Assembly: GCA_002327305.1 (NCBI GenBank)
Contig: DCUZ01000068.1
Location: 1-15,156 of the forward strand
Reading direction: 5' to 3'
DNA: 15,156 nucleotides
Source of the DNA: Holophagales bacterium UBA2201
Lineage (GTDB): Bacteria; Acidobacteriota; Thermoanaerobaculia; UBA2201
Shown here: positions 6,767 to 12,070 of the stretch, piece by piece
Position numbering within the stretch: position 1 is the first letter of the stretch
Layout: each line of letters begins with the position of its first letter
The notes under the pieces: generated by a model
Seen by the model: only the letters and a program-made list of their open reading frames with translations
The model's database searches: none
Told to the model about the DNA's origin: nothing
Program-made: the position numbers and the translations under genes

Positions 6767-6790
6767 GGGGCGGACGCATGGGTCCGCCCC
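6767..6790 (-). terminator. Strong hairpin directly after the aldehyde dehydrogenase stop
   Basis: A 9-bp GC-rich stem, GGGGCGGAC (6767-6775) with GTCCGCCCC (6782-6790), begins 5 bp after the stop codon on the minus strand. It lacks a T tract, so it more likely protects the 3' end or assists the true terminator about 28 bp further on. Confidence 0.5.
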
Positions 6791-6795
6791 TACCA

Positions 6796-8223
6796 CTATC
6801 TGCGCCAGTCCGGCAGGTAGAAGGAGACCACCTTGGGCTCGGTCATTTCCTGGAGGGAGAATTTCAATCCCTCGCGGCCGAGGCCGGAGTACTTGACGCC
6901 GCCGAAGGGCATGGAGTCGAGGCGGTAGTCGGTGGAGTCGTTGATCATGACGCCGCCGCAGTCCAATTCGTAGGCGGCCTTGAAGGCCTTGTTGACGTCG
7001 TTGGTGAAGATGGCGGCGTGGAGGCCGTAGTTGACGCTGTTGGCCTTGGCGATGGCCTCGTCGAGGGTGGAGACCGGGTAGAGGTTCACCACGGGGCCGA
7101 AGACCTCCTGGTGGTGGATGGTGGCCGTGATGGGGACGTCGGTGAGGACGGTCGGCTGGACCACGGTGCCCTTGCGCCGGCCGCCGCAGGCGATCCTGGC
7201 GCCCTTGGCGACGGCCTCCTTGATCCACGCTTCCACCCGCTTGGCTTCGCCCTCGCTGATCATGGGGCCCATGTCGCAATCCTCGTCGAGTTTGGGGCCG
7301 ACCTTGTATTTTTTGGTCAGGGCCACGAACTTGTCGAGGAACTTCTTGTAGACCCTTTTCTGGATGTAGATGCGCTGAACGCCGATGCAGTTCTGGCCGC
7401 AGGCCCAGAAGGCGCCGGAGACGCACGATTCGGCGGCCGCGTCCAGGTCCACGTCGTCGAGGACGATGACGGGGGAGTTGGAGCCCAGCTCCATCCCCAT
7501 CTTCTTGATGCCCGCCAGCCGGGCGATGCGCTCGCCGGCCTCGGTGCCGCCGGTGAAGGAGATCATCCGCACGCGGGGGTCCTGCACCAGGGCGTCGCCG
7601 ATGGCGCCGCCGTATCCGGTGATGACGGAGAGGACCTTCGGTGGGAGGCCCGCTTCGAGAAGGGCTTCGGCGAGCTTGAGGGCCGAGAGGGGGGTGACGG
7701 TGGCGGGCTTGCAGACGACGGCGTTGCCCGCGGCGATGGCGGGGCCCAATTTATGGGCGACGAGGTTGAGGGGGTCGTTGAAGGGGGTGATGGCCAGGAC
7801 GACGCCGACGGGGAAGCGGTAGTAGTAGCCGACGCGTTTTTCGCCGCCGGGGAAGGAGTCGAAGGGGATGGTCTCGCCCAGGATGCGCTTGGCCTCCTCG
7901 GCCGAGCAGGTGAGGGTGTTGGTGCAGCGGCGGGCCTCCTTGCGGGCCTCCTTGATGGTCTTGGACCCTTCGCGGGCGATGGTGCGGGCGAACCCCTCGA
8001 GATCGTCCTGGATGATCCGGGCGGCCTTGAAGAGGATCTGCGCCCGGTCGTAGACCGTCATCCTTTTGGAGATCTCGAAGCCCTCCACCGCGGTGGCGAC
8101 GGCGGCGGCCGCGTCGGCGCGCGAGGCGGCGGGGACGGTGTCGATGAGGCGGTTGTTCCAGGGGTCCCGGACCTCGATCTTCTTCCTCCGGCCCACCCAT
8201 TTCCCGTTGATGAGCATTTTCAT
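6796..8223 (-). CDS. Aldehyde dehydrogenase family protein (lactaldehyde/GAPN-like)
   Basis: This is a 475-residue NAD(P)-dependent aldehyde dehydrogenase. The conserved residues are all present: Asn149 in TPFND, Lys172 in CKPA (cofactor binding), FTGG at about 223-226, general base Glu245 in MELGSNSP, nucleophile Cys279 in GQNCIGVQR, the EVFGPV loop, and PFGGVKYSGLGREG near the C terminus. The overall sequence resembles the branch with lactaldehyde (CofA-like), phosphonoacetaldehyde and non-phosphorylating glyceraldehyde-3-phosphate dehydrogenases, so the substrate cannot be read directly. The start ATG 8223 has GGAGGT 6 bp upstream. That site overlaps the stop codon of the homoserine dehydrogenase gene, implying translational coupling. 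The pairing hints at a semialdehyde connected with aspartate/homoserine metabolism, which is inference. Hairpins and a good terminator follow. Confidence 0.93.
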   Translation of the reverse strand: MKMLINGKWVGRRKKIEVRDPWNNRLIDTVPAASRADAAAAVATAVEGFEISKRMTVYDRAQILFKAARIIQDDLEGFARTIAREGSKTIKEARKEARRCTNTLTCSAEEAKRILGETIPFDSFPGGEKRVGYYYRFPVGVVLAITPFNDPLNLVAHKLGPAIAAGNAVVCKPATVTPLSALKLAEALLEAGLPPKVLSVITGYGGAIGDALVQDPRVRMISFTGGTEAGERIARLAGIKKMGMELGSNSPVIVLDDVDLDAAAESCVSGAFWACGQNCIGVQRIYIQKRVYKKFLDKFVALTKKYKVGPKLDEDCDMGPMISEGEAKRVEAWIKEAVAKGARIACGGRRKGTVVQPTVLTDVPITATIHHQEVFGPVVNLYPVSTLDEAIAKANSVNYGLHAAIFTNDVNKAFKAAYELDCGGVMINDSTDYRLDSMPFGGVKYSGLGREGLKFSLQEMTEPKVVSFYLPDWRR

Positions 8224-8227
8224 GGCA

Positions 8228-9268
8228 TTACCTCCAGATCAGGGAGAAGTGGACCAGGAGCAGGTCGTTGAGCATGGCGTACCCGGTCTCCTTGCGGCCG
8301 GCGCCCGGGCCCACCACGGTGACGGTGTTGAGGCAGTCGTTGACATAGGTGAGGGCGTTGGTTCCGCCCATCACCCCGGCGAGGGGATCGCTCAGCGGCA
8401 GGGCCTGGGGGGCCACGGATACGCTGACCTTGCCGCCCTCGCGCTTGACGCAGCCGATGAGTTTGTAGCGCTTCCCCTGCGCCTTGGCCTTCTTGATGTG
8501 CGCGGCGGTGATCTTGGTGATGCCGGTGCAGGGCAGTTTCTTCGGGTCGGGCTTGATGGCCGCGCCGAAGACCGCGTTGGCCAGGATGCACACCTTGGCC
8601 AGGGCGTCCCAGCCCAGGACGTCGGCGTCGGGGACCGCTTCGGCGTACCCCAGCTCCTGGGCTTTTCTGAGGGCCTCCTCGTAGGAGAGCCCCTCTTCCA
8701 TCCGGGTCAGGATGTAATTGGTGGTGCCGTTGAGGATCCCCTTGATCTCGGTGATCTCGGCGCCGGGGAGGCAGTAGTTCATGAAGTTGAAGGCCGGACT
8801 GCCGGCCATGACCGTCCCCTCGAACATCAGGAGGGCCTTCTTGGAGAGGGCGAGCTTGCGCAGGGCGGCGTAGTGGAGGGCCAGGGGGCCCTTGTTGGTG
8901 GTGACGACGTGCTTGCCGGCGGCAAGCGCTGTTTTGATGTGGGTGACGGCGGGCTCGGCCGTCTTGATGTCGGTGTAGGTGGCCTCGAAGACGATGTCGG
9001 CGCGGGACTGCTTGATGGTGGAGAGGGCGTCGCGGCCGCGGACCCCGGCGGGGAAGTCGTTGAGGGTCTTCCCCTTGGCCACCCAGGCCAGGACCTTTTT
9101 GAGGTCCAGCCCTTCGGGGTCGAGGACCGAGCCCTTGAGGGTGTCGGCGATGCCGGTGACCCGGGCCTCCATGCCGAATTTTTTCTTGAGTTGTTTTTCC
9201 TTTTTCACCAGGAGTTCGGCGAACCCCTGCCCCACGGTCCCGAAGCCGATGAGGGCCAACCTGTACAT
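8228..9268 (-). CDS. hom: Homoserine dehydrogenase without ACT domain
   Basis: This 346-residue enzyme interconverts L-aspartate-4-semialdehyde and L-homoserine, the branch to threonine and methionine. The Rossmann motif GFGTVG is at 8-13. VVTTNKGPLA at 121-130 holds Lys126. The signature GILNGTTNYILTRM begins at 177. ADVLGWDALAKVCILAN contains the catalytic Lys225. The protein ends after the catalytic domain and has no C-terminal ACT domain, so the threonine feedback seen in longer homologues is probably absent. The start ATG 9268 has AGGAGG 5 bp upstream. It is first in a two-gene operon with the aldehyde dehydrogenase, 4 bp apart. No aspartokinase, thrB or thrC lies nearby, unlike many threonine loci. 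Confidence 0.93.
   Translation of the reverse strand: MYRLALIGFGTVGQGFAELLVKKEKQLKKKFGMEARVTGIADTLKGSVLDPEGLDLKKVLAWVAKGKTLNDFPAGVRGRDALSTIKQSRADIVFEATYTDIKTAEPAVTHIKTALAAGKHVVTTNKGPLALHYAALRKLALSKKALLMFEGTVMAGSPAFNFMNYCLPGAEITEIKGILNGTTNYILTRMEEGLSYEEALRKAQELGYAEAVPDADVLGWDALAKVCILANAVFGAAIKPDPKKLPCTGITKITAAHIKKAKAQGKRYKLIGCVKREGGKVSVSVAPQALPLSDPLAGVMGGTNALTYVNDCLNTVTVVGPGAGRKETGYAMLNDLLLVHFSLIWR
8230..8235 (-). promoter_or_regulatory. Ribosome-binding site of the aldehyde dehydrogenase
   Basis: GGAGGT on the minus strand lies 6 bp before ATG 8223. Its last base overlaps the TAA stop of homoserine dehydrogenase. This decides the start and suggests coupled translation. Confidence 0.75.
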
Positions 9269-9273
9269 AACGA

Positions 9274-9279
9274 CCTCCT
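9274..9279 (-). promoter_or_regulatory. Ribosome-binding site of homoserine dehydrogenase
   Basis: AGGAGG on the minus strand, 5 bp before ATG 9268, fixes the start of the gene. Confidence 0.85.
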
Positions 9280-9307
9280 AAGGTATTTGACGATTGTGAG
9301 AAGCCCT

Positions 9308-9316
9308 ACTCTACCA
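9308..9316 (-). promoter_or_regulatory. Extended -10 promoter of the hom-ALDH operon
   Basis: On the minus strand, TGG followed by TAGAGT (-10 at 9313-9308) forms a TGN-extended -10 about 40 bp upstream of the start codon. No good -35 is seen at 16-18 bp. Upstream of it on the same strand lies an AT-rich stretch and then the heptamer array. Confidence 0.6.
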
Positions 9317-9343
9317 TAGTTCTCGTGAAAATTGACACAAAAT

Positions 9344-9462
9344 AGGAGACGGGAGACGAGAGACGGGAGACGGGAGACGGGAGACGGGAGGCGGGAGACG
9401 AGAGACGAGAGACGGGAGACGAGAGACGAGAGACGGGAGACGGGGGACGGGGGACGGGTGGC
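9344..9462 (+). repeat. 17-unit heptamer tandem array (GGGAGAC/GAGAGAC)
   Basis: Seventeen contiguous 7-bp units occupy 119 bp with no indels. GGGAGAC occurs seven times and GAGAGAC five times. The rest are AGGAGAC, GGGAGGC, GGGGGAC (twice) and a degenerate GGGTGGC at the right end. The plus strand is almost all purine except the C at position 7, so the other strand is pyrimidine-rich. The array lies between the divergent hom and rnc promoters. It has no spacers, so it is not CRISPR. Degeneration is concentrated at the edges. Confidence 0.97.
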
Positions 9463-9510
9463 AGTGATCCAGTGCCTTGCGCCACGCCGGCTTCCGGCTT
9501 CCCGCCCCGG

Positions 9511-9519
9511 TGGTAGAAT
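9511..9519 (+). promoter_or_regulatory. Extended -10 promoter of rnc, probably leaderless
   Basis: TGG followed by TAGAAT (-10 at 9514-9519) is a TGN-extended -10 ending 7 bp before ATG 9527. No strong Shine-Dalgarno site lies between. The transcription start is expected at G9526 or A9527. The geometry is identical to that of the first gene of the window. Confidence 0.6.
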
Positions 9520-9526
9520 GGGGACG

Positions 9527-10165
9527 ATGGATCCCCGACTGCCTTTCATCCACCCCTCCTACGCGCACGAACAGCGCCTCGCCGAGGACAACCAGCGCCT
9601 CGAATTCCTGGGAGACGCGGTCCTGGGCCTTTTGGCGGCCGAGATGGTCTACGAGGCCTTTCCCCTTGCCCGGGAGGGCATCCTGACGAAAATGAAGGCG
9701 CACCTGGTGCGGAAAGAGGCCCTGGCGGCAGCGGCCCGCCGCCTGGAGATCGGCCGGAAACTGCTTCTGGGAGAGGGGGAGCGGCGGCGCGGGGGGGCCG
9801 AGCGGGACTCCAACCTGGCCGACGCCTTCGAGGCGTGGCTGGGTTGGATGTGGCTGGAGGAGGGGCCCAGGGCGGCCCGGTCGCGGGTCCGGGAATGGTT
9901 TTCCCCAGACCTGGAGGCCCTGAGGACCGACCCGGATGTGGTGGAGGACCCCAAGTCCCTCCTTCAGGTCCGGTGCCAGGAGGAGGGGCTGGGATTGCCG
10001 GAATACCGCTCCGTCGGCGCAGAGGGGCCCGACCACGCCGTGCAGTTCCGGGTCCGGGTCCTCATTGGCGGCCGCCCGGCGGGGGAGGGGGTGGGGCCGT
10101 CCAAAAAAGCGGCCGAGCAGGCGGCCGCGCGGGAGGCGCTGGAAGCCCTCCCGCCCGGCCGGTAG
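9527..10165 (+). CDS. rnc: Ribonuclease III
   Basis: This is a 212-residue endonuclease that cleaves double-stranded RNA in rRNA and mRNA processing. The catalytic RNase III domain spans about 1-130, with signature NQRLEFLGDAVLGLL at 22-36. Active-site acids are Glu26, Asp30, Asp99 and Glu102 (LADAFEA). The dsRNA-binding domain spans about 141-208, starting DPKSLLQ and ending SKKAAEQAAAREALEAL. Compared with E. coli RNase III, roughly 20 N-terminal residues before the HPSYAHE helix are missing. The start ATG 9527 is chosen because a TAGAAT box ends 7 bp upstream. ATG 9518 is the alternative and would overlap that box. Starts still further upstream would translate the heptamer array. The gene is monocistronic, followed by heptamer repeats and a terminator. 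Confidence 0.9.
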   Translation: MDPRLPFIHPSYAHEQRLAEDNQRLEFLGDAVLGLLAAEMVYEAFPLAREGILTKMKAHLVRKEALAAAARRLEIGRKLLLGEGERRRGGAERDSNLADAFEAWLGWMWLEEGPRAARSRVREWFSPDLEALRTDPDVVEDPKSLLQVRCQEEGLGLPEYRSVGAEGPDHAVQFRVRVLIGGRPAGEGVGPSKKAAEQAAAREALEALPPGR

Positions 10166-10169
10166 CGCG

Positions 10170-10190
10170 CAGCTCCCAGCTCGCAGTTCG
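10170..10190 (+). repeat. Heptamer repeat, CAGCTCC family
   Basis: Three 7-bp units, CAGCTCC, CAGCTCG and CAGTTCG, start 4 bp after the rnc stop codon. The array is short and so weaker evidence than the larger ones, but the period is the same. Confidence 0.6.
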
Positions 10191-10219
10191 TCTCCCTCCA
10201 CCCTTCAACTAACCACGGC

Positions 10220-10254
10220 CTACGGTCTACGGTCTACGAACTACAGGCTACGAA
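10220..10254 (+). repeat. Heptamer repeat, CTACGGT family
   Basis: Five contiguous 7-bp units: CTACGGT, CTACGGT, CTACGAA, CTACAGG and CTACGAA. They run directly into the A tract of the bidirectional terminator. The sequence is unrelated to the CAGCTCC units 30 bp upstream or to the other arrays. Confidence 0.9.
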
Positions 10255-10284
10255 AAAAGGCCCTCCGTTTTCGGAGGGCCTTTT
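10253..10284. terminator. Bidirectional rho-independent terminator between rnc and the Ig-like gene
   Basis: A perfect 9-bp stem, GGCCCTCCG (10259-10267) with CGGAGGGCC (10272-10280), has a TTTT loop. It is flanked by six A residues on the left and four T residues on the right. It therefore works on both strands and serves the two convergent genes. Confidence 0.92.
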
Positions 10285-10304
10285 GAGTTTGATGGAGGAT
10301 GCGC

Positions 10305-11969
10305 TTACGGAGCGGCGGGGTTGTTGTCGGAGACGAAACGCCGCTCGCCCAGGATGCGCTCATCCGCCACGGGCTTGAGCTTGTCCACCACCTCGATCAC
10401 CAGGTCGTGCTCCCCGTCGGAGAATTGGGTGGTGTCCAGGTCGAAATACCAGCCGCTGTACCGGCCGTAGGACGAGGAGTCGATCTCGAGGCGGACATCG
10501 GGCCGCTCGTAGGGGTACTCGGCCAGGCCGATCAACACGCCGTCCACCCAGACGCGGATGTAATCGATCATGTTGTAGTCAATGGCCCAGCCGGTGATCC
10601 GGACGGTGCCCTGGAGGTTCTGATAATCGTAGGGAATGTCGATGTAGCCCATGGAGGGGTAACGGTTGCCCGCCGCGTTGCCGGCCCAGACGCAGTCGAA
10701 GAAGACGGGGATGGTGGCGATGGTGGCCTTGGTGTCCTCCACGTCTCCGGCCCGGATGGAAAGGTAATGGGCCCCTTCCGTATAGCCCATGTGGTTGATC
10801 AGGTACCCCACGTCGAGCCAGAATTTCCAGCCGGCCTGCGGGACATTGGTGTAGCCGGGGTAGAGCTGCTGGATGTCGAACCGGGTGAGGCCGTAGCAGT
10901 TGACGTAGGACTTGAGCGTCTCGTCGTAGTGGCAATCCGACCGGGTGTTGGAGATGATGGAGCCGTCCAGGAGCAGTTCCACCCAGGCCACGCCGCCCTG
11001 GTCCTCCCGGACGCCGGTGTCGAGGGCCCACCCCTTGATGAACCAGAGGGGATGGAAGCAGCTGGGGTCGCCGGAGGGGCCGCCGCAGAAGTCGTCGCAC
11101 TGGCCCTCCATGGCGGTGTCGCGCAGGGGCCACTCGATGGCGCCGAAAGGCGGGGAATTGATGGGCTGGTTGGAGAAGAAGACCTGGCGGGACCCGATGT
11201 CGCGCGACTGGCCCAGCTTGTCGTAGGCCCGGACCGTGATGGTGTGGCTCCCGTTCTCGATGCGGTTGGAATCCAGGTAGACGATGAACCCCGAGTGCGC
11301 CGAATTCGGGAACATGGGGAAGGCGTGGTAGATGTCCTGCCGGAGGCCGCCGAAGACACCGCGCGTGGCCACCAGCCCGTCCACCATCACCTCGATCCGG
11401 TCGATCCCGTTCTCGTCGATGGCCCACCCGTACACCGGGAAGGGGCCGCTGACGAAGTCCTGGGGCGTGGGGGCGTCCACGTAACCCCGGGGAGCGGGGT
11501 TGAGCGAGTTGTCCACGCGGACGCTGCGCTGGCCGATGACCTCGGTATGATCGTTCGAGTCGGTCACCACCAGGTGGAGGTAATGGACGCCGTTGGCGTA
11601 GTCGCCGGCGATGAACCCGACCGTGAACCCGGGTCTGCCCGAGGGGGTGTCGGAGTATTCGGGGTAATGTTCGATGACGTCGTCCCGCGGGATGTTGATA
11701 TTGGCGGTGGAGACATAGTCGCCGTCCACGAAGAGGTCGATCCGGGAGACCCCGACCTCCGAGAGCACCCATCCCTCCACGACCACAATGCCGGAGACCG
11801 TCGCGGCGTAACCGGGGGACTGGATGTGCCAGAGGAGGTCCCCGGTGGTCTCGCAGGCCCAATCCGTAACGCCGGGATTCAGCCTGGGGCCAAGGTTGGC
11901 CTCTCCGACCGCCGAGGCGAACGCCGTCAGGGACAGGAAAAGGCAGGCAAGGGTAAGGATTTTACGCAT
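10305..11969 (-). CDS. Secreted protein with four Ig-like repeats
   Basis: This 554-residue protein has a clear signal peptide (MRKILTLACLFLSLTAFASA, probable cleavage near residue 20). The rest consists of four similar domains at about 50-155, 160-268, 272-425 and 436-550. Each follows the pattern GW(A)(I/L)D at 66, 181, 313 and 460, then RIEVMVDG-like strands, a YP or FP element, GF/GW and a hydrophobic LD strand, NG.H.L and a V.D strand. This is the layout of bacterial Ig-like beta-sandwich repeats. Repeat 3 is longer and holds six cysteines (291, 295, 304, 346, 358, 426), suggesting disulfides outside the cytoplasm. No enzyme domain, sorting signal or anchor is seen. The start is ATG 11969 because GGAGG lies 5 bp upstream and the signal peptide begins there; an earlier in-frame ATG adds residues with no signal. 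The function is unknown, possibly adhesion or surface structure. Confidence 0.85.
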   Translation of the reverse strand: MRKILTLACLFLSLTAFASAVGEANLGPRLNPGVTDWACETTGDLLWHIQSPGYAATVSGIVVVEGWVLSEVGVSRIDLFVDGDYVSTANINIPRDDVIEHYPEYSDTPSGRPGFTVGFIAGDYANGVHYLHLVVTDSNDHTEVIGQRSVRVDNSLNPAPRGYVDAPTPQDFVSGPFPVYGWAIDENGIDRIEVMVDGLVATRGVFGGLRQDIYHAFPMFPNSAHSGFIVYLDSNRIENGSHTITVRAYDKLGQSRDIGSRQVFFSNQPINSPPFGAIEWPLRDTAMEGQCDDFCGGPSGDPSCFHPLWFIKGWALDTGVREDQGGVAWVELLLDGSIISNTRSDCHYDETLKSYVNCYGLTRFDIQQLYPGYTNVPQAGWKFWLDVGYLINHMGYTEGAHYLSIRAGDVEDTKATIATIPVFFDCVWAGNAAGNRYPSMGYIDIPYDYQNLQGTVRITGWAIDYNMIDYIRVWVDGVLIGLAEYPYERPDVRLEIDSSSYGRYSGWYFDLDTTQFSDGEHDLVIEVVDKLKPVADERILGERRFVSDNNPAAP

Positions 11970-12036
11970 TCTACCCTCCATGATTGGGATTGAACTTCGG
12001 GCTGCAGGTTGCCAAATCACTCATAGTGCTGGATTT

Positions 12037-12065
12037 AACTTACCATGATAGAATAGCAAAGTCAA
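12037..12065 (-). promoter_or_regulatory. Promoter of the Ig-like protein gene
   Basis: On the minus strand, TTGACT (12065-12060) and TAAGTT (12042-12037) have a 17-bp spacer and a TGG extension before the -10. The distance to the start codon is about 67 bp. The plus-strand extended -10 lies wholly within this promoter's -10/spacer region. Confidence 0.6.
12046..12054 (+). promoter_or_regulatory. Extended -10 promoter of the flippase-like gene
   Basis: TGA followed by TAGAAT (-10 at 12049-12054) gives an expected transcription start near 12061, 10 bp before ATG 12071. No good -35 is visible. It lies inside the spacer of the divergent minus-strand promoter, so the two cannot be occupied at once. 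Confidence 0.6.
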
Positions 12066-12070
12066 GTCCT

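Noticed and set aside
6549..6779. A 76-codon minus-strand small gene
   Set aside because: It spans the inverted heptamer arms and terminator hairpins, has no ribosome-binding site, and its ends merely translate the repeats.
6778..8271. A 497-codon plus-strand reading frame opposite the aldehyde dehydrogenase
   Set aside because: It is an antisense shadow of a clear dehydrogenase. Its translation is a low-complexity Gly/Asp/Val/Glu mixture, which GC-rich coding sequence produces on the other strand.
8066..9319. A 417-codon plus-strand frame opposite homoserine dehydrogenase
   Set aside because: It is a shadow frame with no family motif, and the opposite strand has a complete enzyme with a ribosome-binding site and promoter.
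9332..9360. TTGACA on the plus strand as an rnc promoter
   Set aside because: No -10-like sequence lies 15-19 bp downstream; that region is already the GGGAGAC array.
9344..9462. CRISPR array
   Set aside because: Units are 7 bp and contiguous, with no spacers and no cas genes.
9332..9526. RNase III N-terminal extension starting at TTG 9332
   Set aside because: It would translate the heptamer array and include the -10 box. RNase III homology starts only at the HPSYAHE segment.
10299..11993. A 564-codon plus-strand frame opposite the Ig-like protein
   Set aside because: The opposite strand has a signal peptide, four repeats, a ribosome-binding site and a terminator. The plus frame is composition-driven.
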